Assembly (NCBI RefSeq): GCF_030283205.1
Contig: NZ_JASNWF010000041.1
Coordinates: forward strand, 1 to 41,463
DNA from: Actinomadura opuntiae
GTDB lineage: Bacteria; Actinomycetota; Actinomycetes; Streptosporangiales; Streptosporangiaceae
DNA length: 41,463 nucleotides
Reading direction: 5' to 3'
Shown here one piece after another: positions 25,356 to 33,898 of the stretch. A program made the position numbers and the translations under genes. A model generated the notes under the pieces. It was not told where the DNA came from. It saw only the letters and a program-made list of their open reading frames with translations, and did no database searches. The first letter of the stretch is position 1; each line of letters starts with the position of its first letter.

Positions 25356-26510
25356 ATGCGGCGGTTCGCCGGGGTTTCGGTGTGCGCACTGATGGTCACA
25401 GCGTGTGCGGTACCGATTTCGATGAGTGACGGCCCGCGGGGGCGGGCCCGTGCGATGGGGGCGCGCGCGGCCGCCCCGGCCAAGAAGGACGAGGCCGTCC
25501 CGGCCGGGAAGCGCGAGGCCGTCCCGGCCGGGAAGGGCGACTGCGTCCCGGGGGCGGCGGCGCGGGCGGCGCGGCCGCGCGACCGGGCCGGGGAGCTGAC
25601 CCGCGACCAGGTCGTCGCGATGCTCGCGGACCTGCGCGGCACGCTGCGCGAGCGGTACGGGACGCCGGACGAGGCGCGGTTCGACGCGCAGTGGCCGGGC
25701 CCGCAGGGGTCCGACGCGCAGAGGTCCGACGCGGGGCGGCGCAGGGTCCGGCTGACGGTCCCGGTGCGGTTCCACACGCTTGCCGCCGGACGGAGCGGCC
25801 GGCTGTCCGCGGCGTCGGTGCGCGGCCAGATCGCCACGCTGAACGCGGCCTACGGCGGGCGGATGGGCGGCGCGGACACCGGCGTTCGGTTCCGCCTCGT
25901 CCACTACGACGTCACGAACAAGGCCGCCTGGTTCTACCACCCGCAGAAGTACGAGCGCCGCATCAAGCAGCGGCTGCGCAAGGGAGGGCGCGGCACGCTC
26001 AACCTCTACACCGCAGCGGTGGGCAGCGACGTGCTGGGCTTCTCCACGTTCCCGCAGTGGTATCGCAGGAGCCCGCGCCTGGACGGCGTCGTCGTCGACT
26101 ACCGCAGCCTCCCGCACGGGACGTACCGGCGCTTCAACCGGGGCTACACCGCCGTGCACGAGATCGGGCACTGGCTGGGGCTGCTGCACACGTTCCAGGG
26201 CGGCTGCACGCCGCCGGGCGACGGGGTGTCCGACACCCCGTACGAGGCGACGCCCGCGCAGGGATGCCCGCATTACAAGGACACCTGCCCGCAGCGCGGC
26301 GACGACCCGGTGCACAACTTCATGAACTACGGCTTCGACTCCTGCATGCGGAGCTTCACCGCAGGTCAGGGCCGCCGCATCCGGGCCGCGTGGGCCGCCT
26401 ACCGGGTCCCGAAGCGGCGGCACGGGCACGGGCGCAAACGGGGTCGCCGGAGTGTGGATCGCGGCACAGGGGAGGCCGGGGCGGCGCGATCTGTCGGTGG
26501 GTCTCGGTAG
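25356..26510 (+). CDS. Secreted zinc metalloprotease (M43-like), probable lipoprotein
   Basis: A 384-residue protein with a signal sequence ending in a lipobox-like VTAC (Cys17), so it may be lipid-anchored outside the cell. Residues 30-130 are low-complexity, with a short repeat EAVPAGK. The zincin domain has HEIGHWLGLLHTF (His268, Glu269, His272, His278) and a Met-turn NFMNYGFDSC (Met323). Upstream are the family's LNLYTAAVGSDVLGFSTFP and VVVDYRSLP. The extended HExxHxxGxxH plus MNY places it near the pappalysin/cytophagalysin (M43) family. The C-terminal tail is basic. A ribosome binding site, GGGGGAC, precedes the ATG. Confidence 0.85.
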   Translation: MRRFAGVSVCALMVTACAVPISMSDGPRGRARAMGARAAAPAKKDEAVPAGKREAVPAGKGDCVPGAAARAARPRDRAGELTRDQVVAMLADLRGTLRERYGTPDEARFDAQWPGPQGSDAQRSDAGRRRVRLTVPVRFHTLAAGRSGRLSAASVRGQIATLNAAYGGRMGGADTGVRFRLVHYDVTNKAAWFYHPQKYERRIKQRLRKGGRGTLNLYTAAVGSDVLGFSTFPQWYRRSPRLDGVVVDYRSLPHGTYRRFNRGYTAVHEIGHWLGLLHTFQGGCTPPGDGVSDTPYEATPAQGCPHYKDTCPQRGDDPVHNFMNYGFDSCMRSFTAGQGRRIRAAWAAYRVPKRRHGHGRKRGRRSVDRGTGEAGAARSVGGSR

Positions 26511-26516
26511 CCTGCT

Positions 26517-28286
26517 ATGACCGTGAGCACCTTCGCCGCATCGAGCATGCCCCCCGCGTTCCCCGAGCGGGCCGCCTGGGGGACCGCGCAGTCCCTGCGC
26601 GCCTGGCAGCAGCAGGCGCTGGAGGCTTACTTCGGCGCGGACGGGCAGGGGCCCGGCCCGCGCGACTTCCTCACCGTCGCCACGCCCGGCGCCGGTAAGA
26701 CGACGTTCGCGCTGCGGCTGGCCCGCGAGCTGCTGGACCGGCGGATCGTCCAGTCGCTCACCATCGTCTGCCCGACCGAGCACCTCAAGCGGCAGTGGGC
26801 CGAGTCCGCCGACCGGGTCGGCATCAGGATCAATCCGGAGTACCAGAACGGCGACGGCCCGGTCGGCAAGGACTTCCACGGCATCGCGGTCACCTACGCG
26901 ACCGTCGCGGCGCGGCCGGCGCTGCACCGCAACCGCACCGAGCAGCGCAAGTCCCTGGTGATCTTCGACGAGGTGCACCACGCGGGCGACGGCCTGTCCT
27001 GGGGCGACGCCGTCCGGGAGGCGTTCGAGCCGGCGACCCGGCGGCTCGCGCTGTCGGGCACCCCGTTCCGCACCGACATCAACCCGATCCCGTTCGTCCG
27101 CTACGAGGAGGGCCCGGACGGGATCAGGCGCAGCCGGGCCGACTACACCTACGGCTACGGCCCGGCGCTCGCCGACGGGGTCGTCCGCCCGGTCATCTTC
27201 CTGGCGTACGCGGGGGAGATGCGCTGGCGCACCCGCGCCGGCGACGAGATCACCGCGACGCTCGGCGAGCCGCTCACCCAGGACCAGACCGCGCAGGCGT
27301 GGCGGGCCGCGCTCGACCCCAAGGGCGACTGGATCAGGCAGGTGCTGGCCGCCGCCGACCGCCGGCTCACCGAGCTGCGCCGCGCCATCCCGGACGCGGG
27401 CGGGCTGGTCATCGCCACCGACCACGAGGCCGCCCGCGCCTACGCCAAGATGCTGCGCGCGGTCACCGGGCAGGGCGCCACGATCGTGCTGTCGGACGAC
27501 CCGACCGCGTCCAAGAAGATCAAGGCGTTCGGCGAGACCGAGGACCGGTGGATGGTCGCGGTCCGGATGGTGTCGGAGGGCGTCGACATCCCGCGGCTGG
27601 CCGTCGGCGTCTACGCCACCTCCACCAGCACGCCGCTGTTCTTCGCGCAGGCGGTCGGCCGCTTCGTCCGCGCCCGCAGGCGCGGCGAGACCGCGTCGGT
27701 GTTCCTGCCGTCGGTGCCCACGCTGATGGGGCACGCCGCCGAGCTGGAGGAGGAGCGCGACCACGTCCTCGACCGGCCGGTCCGCGAGGACGGCCTCGAC
27801 GACGACCTGCTCGCCGAGGCCAACCGCAAGCAGGACTCCCCGGACGTCGGCGAGGAGCTGCCGTTCGAGACGGTCGAGGCGTCCGCGACGTTCGACCGCG
27901 TCCTGTACGACGGCGGCGAGTTCGGCATGCAGGCCCAGCCGGGCTCCGCCGAGGAGGAGGAGTTCCTCGGCATCCCCGGGCTGCTGGAGCCCGAGCAGGT
28001 GACGCAGCTGCTGCGCAAGCGGCAGGCCGACCAGATCGCCAACGAGCGCCGGCGCAAGACCGGCGACCCGCGCGCCGACCGCACCTCCGCCGAGGACCTG
28101 CACGCCCTGCGCAAGGAGCTGAACGGCCTGGTCAACGCGTGGAACCACCGCACCGGCCAGCCGCAGGGCGTGATCCACAGCCAGCTGCGCTCCGCCTGCG
28201 GCGGCCCGCCCGTCCCGCAGGCCAGCGCCGAGGAGATCCGCGCGCGGATCACCAAGATCCGCGAATGGGCCACCAAGCGCGCCTGA
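26517..28286 (+). CDS. DEAD/DEAH-box superfamily 2 helicase
   Basis: A 589-residue ATP-dependent nucleic-acid translocase with SSL2/type III-like motifs. It has Q-like SLRAWQQQAL, motif I ATPGAGKTTFAL (Lys61), motif II DEVHH (151-155), motif III LSGTPFRTD, motif V SEGVDIPRL and motif VI QAVGRFVRARRRGE. The C-terminal 130 residues are charged and helical, with no known domain. Actinobacterial relatives are common and their role is not defined. A TAGCCT box ends 3 bases before the ATG, too close for a leaderless start at that codon; the GTG at 26523 could be the true start. The stop codon lies 2 bases from the convergent gntK. Confidence 0.88.
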   Translation: MTVSTFAASSMPPAFPERAAWGTAQSLRAWQQQALEAYFGADGQGPGPRDFLTVATPGAGKTTFALRLARELLDRRIVQSLTIVCPTEHLKRQWAESADRVGIRINPEYQNGDGPVGKDFHGIAVTYATVAARPALHRNRTEQRKSLVIFDEVHHAGDGLSWGDAVREAFEPATRRLALSGTPFRTDINPIPFVRYEEGPDGIRRSRADYTYGYGPALADGVVRPVIFLAYAGEMRWRTRAGDEITATLGEPLTQDQTAQAWRAALDPKGDWIRQVLAAADRRLTELRRAIPDAGGLVIATDHEAARAYAKMLRAVTGQGATIVLSDDPTASKKIKAFGETEDRWMVAVRMVSEGVDIPRLAVGVYATSTSTPLFFAQAVGRFVRARRRGETASVFLPSVPTLMGHAAELEEERDHVLDRPVREDGLDDDLLAEANRKQDSPDVGEELPFETVEASATFDRVLYDGGEFGMQAQPGSAEEEEFLGIPGLLEPEQVTQLLRKRQADQIANERRRKTGDPRADRTSAEDLHALRKELNGLVNAWNHRTGQPQGVIHSQLRSACGGPPVPQASAEEIRARITKIREWATKRA

Positions 28287-28288
28287 CC

Positions 28289-28816
28289 TCAGTGCTCGGG
28301 CGTCAGGTCCAGGGACTTGATGATGCGGGTGACCGTCTCCTCGGGGGAGTCGGTGACGGGGACGGTCAGGACGTGCTCGTCCGGGGCCGGGCGCTCGAGG
28401 TCGGCGAACTGGCTGTCCAGCAGGTCGGCGCCGAAGAAGTGGCCGTGCCGCCTGCGCATCCGCTCGGCGATGACGTCGCGGTCGCCGTCGAGCAGCACGG
28501 TGCGGACGCCGGGCCGGCCGCCGGCCAGCTCGTCGCGGTAGGCGCGCTTGAGGGCCGAGCAGGTGACGACGCCGGGCCGTCCGGAGGTGAGCCGGTCGTC
28601 GATCCAGGCGGCGATGGCGCGCAGCCAGGGGGCGCGGTCGGCGTCGGTCAGCGGGTGCCCGGCGCGCATCTTGGCGATGTTGGCCGCGGAGTGGAACGCG
28701 TCGGCCTCGGCGTAGTCCCAGCCGAGCCGCTCGGCGAGCAGGCTCCCGACGGTGGTCTTGCCGCTGCCGGACACGCCGGCGACCAGGATGACCGTGGGCT
28801 TTCGGGGGGTGCTCAC
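28289..28816 (-). CDS. gntK: Gluconokinase
   Basis: Phosphorylates gluconate to 6-phosphogluconate, feeding the pentose phosphate pathway. The 175 residues fit the small GntK family: P-loop GVSGSGKTT (14-22), EADAFHSAANIAKMRAGHPLTDADRAPWL, the conserved CSALKRAYRD, and RRHGHFFGADLLDSQFADLE. The start is GTG at 28816, three bases after the stop of pncA on the same strand, so it is the last gene of a pncB-pncA-gntK transcript. No gluconate transporter is visible nearby. Confidence 0.93.
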   Translation of the reverse strand: MSTPRKPTVILVAGVSGSGKTTVGSLLAERLGWDYAEADAFHSAANIAKMRAGHPLTDADRAPWLRAIAAWIDDRLTSGRPGVVTCSALKRAYRDELAGGRPGVRTVLLDGDRDVIAERMRRRHGHFFGADLLDSQFADLERPAPDEHVLTVPVTDSPEETVTRIIKSLDLTPEH

Positions 28817-28819
28817 GGT

Positions 28820-29401
28820 TCAGGCGCCCACGACCGGGTCGCCGGAGAGGGTCACGCCCTCGCGGCCGAGCTCGTCGAGGGTGCGGTCGACGGTGGTCTT
28901 GGCGACGCCCGCCGTCAGGTCGAGCAGCACGGTGGTGCGCAGCCCGGCGCGGGCGGCGTCGACGGCGGTGGCGCGGACGCAGTGGTCGGTGGCGATCCCG
29001 ACGATGTCCACGGCGTCGACGCCGCGGGCGGACAGCCAGTCGGCGAGCGGGACGTCGTCGTCGGAGACGCCCTCGAAGCCGCTGTAGGCGGCGCTCTCGC
29101 GGCCCTTGCTGAACACCGTCTCGATGGGGGCGAGCGTCAGCGCGGGATGGAAGTCGGCGCCGGGAGTGCCGATCACGCAGTGCGGGGGCCAGCTGTCGAC
29201 GTAGTCGGGGTGGTCGGAGAAGTGGTCGCCCGGGTCGAGGTGGAGGTCGCGGGTCGCGACGATGTGCGCGTAGCCGGCGCCGCGCTCGGCGAGGTGGCCG
29301 GAGATGGCCGCCGCCACGCCCGCGCCGCCGCCGACGGCCAGCGACCCGCCCTCGCAGAAGTCGTTCTGCACGTCCACGATGATCAGAGCCTTCTTGCCCA
29401 C
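28820..29401 (-). CDS. pncA: Nicotinamidase
   Basis: Hydrolyses nicotinamide to nicotinate for NAD salvage; family members also activate pyrazinamide. The 193-residue protein has the full catalytic triad Asp10 (IIVDVQNDF), Lys99 (VFSKGRES) and Cys141 (ATDHCVRAT). The metal-binding set is present near Asp52, His54, His60 and His74. The product feeds the nicotinate phosphoribosyltransferase encoded just upstream on the same strand (94-bp gap), so the operon performs two consecutive salvage steps. Confidence 0.95.
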   Translation of the reverse strand: MGKKALIIVDVQNDFCEGGSLAVGGGAGVAAAISGHLAERGAGYAHIVATRDLHLDPGDHFSDHPDYVDSWPPHCVIGTPGADFHPALTLAPIETVFSKGRESAAYSGFEGVSDDDVPLADWLSARGVDAVDIVGIATDHCVRATAVDAARAGLRTTVLLDLTAGVAKTTVDRTLDELGREGVTLSGDPVVGA

Positions 29402-29495
29402 GACCGCTCCTCTGCCGGTTTCTCCCCGCCGTCGACGCTACCCCAGCGCCCCCGGTGCCCTTCAGTGTCCCGCCCGGCCGTCCGCCGTGCGCCGG

Positions 29496-30815
29496 TCAGG
29501 CGCGCGGGCCGCCGTCCACGAACTCGGTGGGGACGGCCGGCTCGCCCTTGGACAGCTGGAGCGCGGTCGGCGGCAGCTCCGCGACGGAGCGGACGTGCCG
29601 CTCGCGGGCGTCCCGCAGCGACTCGCGCCCGACGATCTCGCCGTCGCGGACGAGCGGGACGTGCAGCACGCGGTCGCGCCGGCCCGGGGCGGGCTCGCCG
29701 ATCGACACCGTCTCGGCGTAGGCGGTGCCGTGCGCGTCGATGCGCCGGACGGCGCCCTTGCGGCCGCCGCGGCTCGGCTTGCCCGTGGACCGCTTCGCGA
29801 CCGGGCGCATGGGCGCGTCCTCGTCCGGGCCGTCGGCGCGGGCGACGAGCTTGTAGACGAGCGAGGCGGTCGGGGCGCCCGACCCCGTCACCAGGGACGT
29901 CCCCACGCCGTAGCCGTTCACCGGCGCCGCCGCGAGGGCGGCGATGCCGTACTCGTCGAGGTCGCCGGTCACCACGATGCGGGTGTCGTGCGCGCCGAGC
30001 GAGTCGAGCTGCTCGCGCACGCGGCGGGCCACCACGCCGAGGTCGCCGCTGTCGATGCGGACGGCGCCCAGCGACGGGCCCGCCAGCTCCACGGCCGTCC
30101 GGACGGCCCGCTCGACGTCGTAGGTGTCGACCAGCAGCGTCGTGCTCTCGCCCAGGGACGCCAGCTGCGCCTCGAACGCGTGCCGCTCGCTGTCGTGCAG
30201 CAGCGTGAAGGAGTGCGCGCTCGTCCCGGCCGTGGGAACGCCGTAGAGCCGGCCCGCCTCCAGGTTCGAGGTGGTGGTGAACCCGGCGATGTAGGCGGCG
30301 CGGGCGGCCGCGACGGCGGCGCGCTCGTGGGTGCGCCGCGACCCCATCTCGATGATCGGGCGGTCCTGCGCGGCCTGCACCATCCGGGACGCGGCCGACG
30401 CGATCGCGCAGTCGTGGTTGAGGATCGACAGCACGATGGTCTCCAGCAGGACCGCCTCGGCGAACGTCCCCTCCACCACCAGGATGGGCGATTCCGGGAA
30501 GTAGCAGTCGCCCTCGGCGTAGCCCCAGACGTTCCCGGAGAAGCGGTACTTCTCCAGCCACTGCGCCGTCGGCTCGTCCACGATCCCGTTGGCGGCCAGG
30601 AACTCCAGCTCCGCGGCGTCGAACCGGAACGCCTCGATCGCGTCCAGCAGCCGCCCGGTGCCGGCGACGACGCCGTAGCGGCGGCCGGCGGGCAGGCTGC
30701 GCGCGAACACCTCGAAGACCGCGCGCCGGCCGGCCGTCCCGCTGCGCAGCGCGGCCTGCAGCATCGTCAGCTCGTACCGGTCGGTCAGCAGTGCGGTGCC
30801 GTCGTCAAGGTCCAC
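29496..30815 (-). CDS. pncB: Nicotinate phosphoribosyltransferase
   Basis: Makes nicotinate mononucleotide from nicotinate and phosphoribosyl pyrophosphate. The 439-residue protein shows LLTDRYELTMLQAALRSG near the N-terminus, VFEVFARSLPAGRRYGVVAGTGRLL, FTTTSNLEAGRLYGVPTAGTSAHSF, VDTYDVERAV and VRIDSGDLG, all typical. I place the start at GTG 30815; an ATG at 30848 would add 11 residues and is possible. It is divergent from clpS, with about 165 bp between, and heads the pncB-pncA-gntK operon. Confidence 0.93.
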   Translation of the reverse strand: MDLDDGTALLTDRYELTMLQAALRSGTAGRRAVFEVFARSLPAGRRYGVVAGTGRLLDAIEAFRFDAAELEFLAANGIVDEPTAQWLEKYRFSGNVWGYAEGDCYFPESPILVVEGTFAEAVLLETIVLSILNHDCAIASAASRMVQAAQDRPIIEMGSRRTHERAAVAAARAAYIAGFTTTSNLEAGRLYGVPTAGTSAHSFTLLHDSERHAFEAQLASLGESTTLLVDTYDVERAVRTAVELAGPSLGAVRIDSGDLGVVARRVREQLDSLGAHDTRIVVTGDLDEYGIAALAAAPVNGYGVGTSLVTGSGAPTASLVYKLVARADGPDEDAPMRPVAKRSTGKPSRGGRKGAVRRIDAHGTAYAETVSIGEPAPGRRDRVLHVPLVRDGEIVGRESLRDARERHVRSVAELPPTALQLSKGEPAVPTEFVDGGPRA

Positions 30816-30966
30816 AAGTGGAACCCTATGGCCAGGTGCGGGCACCATGGACATGGAGGTCATCACACCCGGCGGCGCCTCCCGGCGGGGCGCGGAGGGG
30901 GGCGCACAGCGCGCGGACGGGCCGCGGGCGACGGGCGAAGATCGCACCCGACGGCGCGGGGACGCA

Positions 30967-30972
30967 TAGCAT
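30967..30972 (+). promoter_or_regulatory. -10 box upstream of clpS
   Basis: TAGCAT ends 7 bases before a GTG at 30980. The transcript would begin at or next to that GTG, making a leaderless short frame the first translated unit of the clpS mRNA. Confidence 0.45.
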
Positions 30973-30979
30973 CGGGTGC

Positions 30980-31051
30980 GTGGGCGGCCCGACAACGCGG
31001 GGAAGGGGGATACGGCCGATGAACGTCGTGAGCGGCGGAGGGGGATCATGA
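30980..31051 (+). CDS. Short leaderless upstream frame overlapping clpS
   Basis: A 23-codon frame beginning at GTG 30980, 7 bases after TAGCAT. Its TGA stop overlaps the clpS start codon as ATGA (31048-31051). The peptide begins VGGPTTRG and ends SGGGGS, and its last codons contain the clpS ribosome binding site (GGAGGGGG). If translated, it would couple clpS translation to ribosomes arriving from the upstream frame. The peptide itself has no recognisable function. The evidence is positional only. Confidence 0.35.
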   Translation: MGGPTTRGRGIRPMNVVSGGGGS

Positions 31052-31344
31052 GCACGGCACCCGCGCCGGTCGAGCTGGAGCGGCCCGACGCCGAGGAGGA
31101 CGTGCGCGCCGACCGGCCGTGGCTGGCGATCGTCTGGAACGACCCGATCAACCTGATGTCCTACGTCACGTACGTGTTCCAGACCGTCTTCGGGTACCCC
31201 AAGAGCAAGGCCGAGAAGCTGATGCTGGACGTCCACCACAAGGGCCGGGCCGTCGTGGCCAAGGGCACGCGGGAGGAGATGGAGCGGGACGTGGAGATCC
31301 TGCACTCCTACGGGCTGTGGGCCACCGTGAAAAGGGACGACTGA
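31048..31344 (+). CDS. clpS: ATP-dependent Clp protease adaptor ClpS
   Basis: Delivers N-degron substrates to the Clp protease. The 98-residue protein has a short variable N-terminus, then the conserved WLAIVWNDPINLMSYVTYVFQ with the Asn-Asp pair that contacts the substrate N-terminus. KAEKLMLDVHHKGRAVV and the closing EILHSYGLWATVKRD follow. GGAGGGGG precedes the ATG at 31048. The DUF2017 gene follows 31 bases later, the usual actinobacterial order, and the two are probably co-transcribed. Confidence 0.95.
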   Translation: MSTAPAPVELERPDAEEDVRADRPWLAIVWNDPINLMSYVTYVFQTVFGYPKSKAEKLMLDVHHKGRAVVAKGTREEMERDVEILHSYGLWATVKRDD

Positions 31345-31375
31345 TCCCCGGCGAAGCTTTGGGCGGAGCGATCCG

Positions 31376-31903
31376 ATGAGCAACGTGAAGAAGACCCGCA
31401 AGGGCATCGTCGTACGGCTGGAGCCGGAGGAGACGGCGCTGGTGCGGGCGCTGATGGAGCAGCTGGTCACCCTCCTCGGGGACACCCCGGGCGACGACGG
31501 CGAGCTGGCCTCCGTGGGCATCACCGAGAACGCCGTCAAGCCGGACGACCCGGTGCTGGCGCGGCTGTTCCCCGACGCCTACCGCGACGACGGCGAGGCG
31601 GCCGGGGAGTTCCGCCGCTACACCGAGATGGGACTGCGGGACGGCAAGCGCGAGGCGGCGCAGGCGGTGCTGGACGAGCTGAAGGACCCGGGCGCCGACA
31701 TCGTCCTCGACAAGGAGCATGCGCAGATGTGGCTGCGCGCGCTGAACGACGTGCGGCTGGCGCTCGGCACCCGGCTGGACATCAGCGAGGAGTGGTACGA
31801 GGAGGCCGAGCAGCTCGACCCGCGTGACCCGCGCGCGCCGATGTTCGCCGCCTATGACTGGCTGACGATGCTGCAGGAGGGCCTCGTCCGCGCCCTCTGG
31901 TAG
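31376..31903 (+). CDS. DUF2017 protein
   Basis: A 175-residue, mostly helical protein that follows clpS in many actinobacteria. It shows RKGIVVRLEPEETALVRALMEQLVTLLG, DDPVLARLFPDAYRDD, EFRRYTEMGLRDGKR and the C-terminal LDISEEWYEE and YDWLTMLQEGLVRAL. No catalytic motif is seen. The constant linkage to clpS suggests a role in proteolysis or its control, but that is inference. The start is ATG 31376. The 176 bases after its stop hold no gene. Confidence 0.88.
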   Translation: MSNVKKTRKGIVVRLEPEETALVRALMEQLVTLLGDTPGDDGELASVGITENAVKPDDPVLARLFPDAYRDDGEAAGEFRRYTEMGLRDGKREAAQAVLDELKDPGADIVLDKEHAQMWLRALNDVRLALGTRLDISEEWYEEAEQLDPRDPRAPMFAAYDWLTMLQEGLVRALW

Positions 31904-32079
31904 CGGCTCCCTGACAGCGACTCCGGCGCCCGCGGGGCGGGCGTTCCCGTCCGCACCCGGCCATCCGCGACATCACCGATTGTCGGGACGCGGACGCCCT
32001 CGGTGGTGTCCACTGATGGGTGAGGGGACGCCGCCGAGTCCCGCCGCGAAGGCGGGCCGCTAGCCAACCGGAGGGCGCG

Positions 32080-33012
32080 ATGCCGGCAACGACCGGTCAC
32101 AGCAAGCCCGTCGGCTCGATGGAGCTGGGCGACCACCTGTGCCTTTTCTTCGACAACGACGCCGAGCGGCGGTCGGTCATGGCCGCCTACGTCCGCGACG
32201 GGGTGCGCGCGGGCCACAAGGTGATCTACATCTCCGACGCGGTGCCCGCGCGGGAGGTCGCCGCCTGGCTCGGCGGCCGGGCGGGCGCCGGGCCCGACGC
32301 CGCTCGCCCGCAGGAGGACGACCCGTTCGACTTCGCCGCGGCGCTGGACGCCGGGCACTTCGTCGTCCGCACCGCCGAGGAGACGTTCCTGGCCAGCGGC
32401 AGGTTCGACCCGGACGAGAGCCTGCGGCTGATGGCCACGGAGATCGACCTGGCGCTCGTCCAGGGCTACTCGGGGGTCCGGATCGCCGGGGAGGCGCGGT
32501 TCTCGCTGCGCCGCTGGCCCGGGACCGAGCGGCACGGCGACTTCGAGCGCATGCTCGACCAGGCGTTCATGACCACCGACCTGAAGGCGATGGCGATCTG
32601 CCAGTTCGACCGCCGCTGGTTCGACGAGCCGCGGCTGGCGGTGATGGAGGGCGCCCACATGGGCCGGGTGCGGGCCGACGACCACTACGACGACGGCGCG
32701 CTGCGGATCACGCCGACCTTCGCGCCGCCGGGCGCGGCGCTGGCCGGGGTGCTGGACGCGGCGACCGCGCCGGCCGCGGAGAAGGTGCTGGCGTCGGTCG
32801 CGTCCACGGCGGGCCTGCTCTGCCTGGACCTGCACGGCCTGACCGGCTGGGACGAGGCCGGGCTGCGGCTGCTGGCCGACGCGGACCGGCCGGGCCTCGG
32901 CGCGGGCCGCGGCCTGCTGCTGCGCGGCGCCCCGCCCGAGCTGGCCGGCCGGCTGCGCGCCTCCGGGCTGCTGGCGCGGTCGGGCGTGTCGGTCGAGGAA
33001 CGGACCGGGTGA
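32080..33012 (+). CDS. MEDS-domain protein with STAS-like C-terminus (first of three)
   Basis: A 310-residue cytosolic regulator. Residues 15-215 are a MEDS domain, a DcmR-type sensory module common on actinobacterial anti-sigma regulators. Marks are LGDHLCLFFDNDAERRSVMAAYVRDGV, the RaD-like KVIYISD and CQFDRRWF. Residues 218-305 resemble an STAS (anti-anti-sigma) domain. Where STAS domains normally have the phosphorylated Ser in a DSSGL-like motif, this protein has DEAGL (258-262), so it cannot be switched by that phosphorylation. It starts at ATG 32080 after GGAGGGC and is followed 31 bases later by a second MEDS-STAS gene. Confidence 0.78.
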   Translation: MPATTGHSKPVGSMELGDHLCLFFDNDAERRSVMAAYVRDGVRAGHKVIYISDAVPAREVAAWLGGRAGAGPDAARPQEDDPFDFAAALDAGHFVVRTAEETFLASGRFDPDESLRLMATEIDLALVQGYSGVRIAGEARFSLRRWPGTERHGDFERMLDQAFMTTDLKAMAICQFDRRWFDEPRLAVMEGAHMGRVRADDHYDDGALRITPTFAPPGAALAGVLDAATAPAAEKVLASVASTAGLLCLDLHGLTGWDEAGLRLLADADRPGLGAGRGLLLRGAPPELAGRLRASGLLARSGVSVEERTG

Positions 33013-33043
33013 CCCCGGGCCCGGACCCGGCGAGCGGAGGGAC

Positions 33044-33898
33044 GTGTCGCGCATGGCAGGCGGGAACCGCACGGCGGTCGGCGGCATGCGCTTCGGCGAC
33101 CACCTCTACCTCGCCTACGACAACGGCGCGGAACGGCACGCCGTCCTGGCGGCCTACCTGCGCGGCGGGCTGCGGGCCGGGCACGCCCTGCTCTACCTGG
33201 CCGACGGCGAGCCCGCGGAGGCCGTGCGCGACCGGCTGCGGGCGGTCTTCGCGGCGGACGACCCCGACCTGCTCGCGGCCCTCAACGACGGCCGGCTGGC
33301 CGTGCCCGCCACCGCCGGGCGCCCGGCCGGCGAGATGATCGCGGCGGCCGGTGGCCGGGGCGCCGGGGTCCGGGTGACCGTCGAGGCGTCGCCGGCGTCG
33401 CGCGGCTGGCCCGGCACCGACGGGTTCGCGGCGTTCGAGGACGCCGTGGGCCGGGCGGTGGCGCGGACCGGGGACGCGATGGCGCTGTGCCAGTTCGACC
33501 GGCGCTGGTTCGGGTCCGGCCTGCCGGACGCGCTGGACGCGTGCCACGGCGGGCGGGCCGGCGCCGACGCCGTCTTCGACGACGGCGCGCTGCGGATCGA
33601 CCCGCTGTTCGCCCCGCCGGGCCTCCGGCTGTCCGGCTCGATCGACGAGTCGACGCTGCCGGGGCTGCTGGCGGCGCTGCGCGGGCTCGACGACCGCGCC
33701 GCGCACGTGTGCCTCGACCTGGCCGGGGTGGAGTTCTGCGACCTGGCCGGGCTGCGCGCGCTGGTCGGCGTGAACGAGTGGAGCATCGTCCCCGACCGGC
33801 TGGTCGTGCTGCGGTCGGCGCCCCGCTGCGTGGAGATGATGATGCGGGTGACCGGCTGGGAGGGCGTGCCCGGGATCGTCCGCGAGGGGGCGCGATGA
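33044..33898 (+). CDS. MEDS-domain protein with STAS domain (second of three)
   Basis: A 284-residue relative of the preceding protein. Residues 15-190 are a shorter MEDS domain (FGDHLYLAYDNGAERHAVLAAYLRG, CQFDRRWFG). Residues 192-275 are a clearer STAS domain: LRLSGSIDESTLPGLLAAL, HVCLDLAGVEFCDLAGLRAL. The switch motif reads DLAGL (233-237), with Leu where Ser or Thr is phosphorylated in SpoIIAA/RsbV-type proteins. The GTG at 33044 is close to GGAGG (3-base spacing), whereas the ATG at 33053 is further (12), so either could be the start. Its stop overlaps the next start as ATGA. Confidence 0.78.
   Translation: MSRMAGGNRTAVGGMRFGDHLYLAYDNGAERHAVLAAYLRGGLRAGHALLYLADGEPAEAVRDRLRAVFAADDPDLLAALNDGRLAVPATAGRPAGEMIAAAGGRGAGVRVTVEASPASRGWPGTDGFAAFEDAVGRAVARTGDAMALCQFDRRWFGSGLPDALDACHGGRAGADAVFDDGALRIDPLFAPPGLRLSGSIDESTLPGLLAALRGLDDRAAHVCLDLAGVEFCDLAGLRALVGVNEWSIVPDRLVVLRSAPRCVEMMMRVTGWEGVPGIVREGAR

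Noticed and set aside
24267..28178. A minus-strand open frame of 1303 codons
   Set aside because: It runs antisense to YqgE, DUF3039, the protease and the helicase, all with clear family motifs. Its translation is low-complexity Arg/Ala/Gly/Leu, the usual antisense artefact of GC-rich genes.
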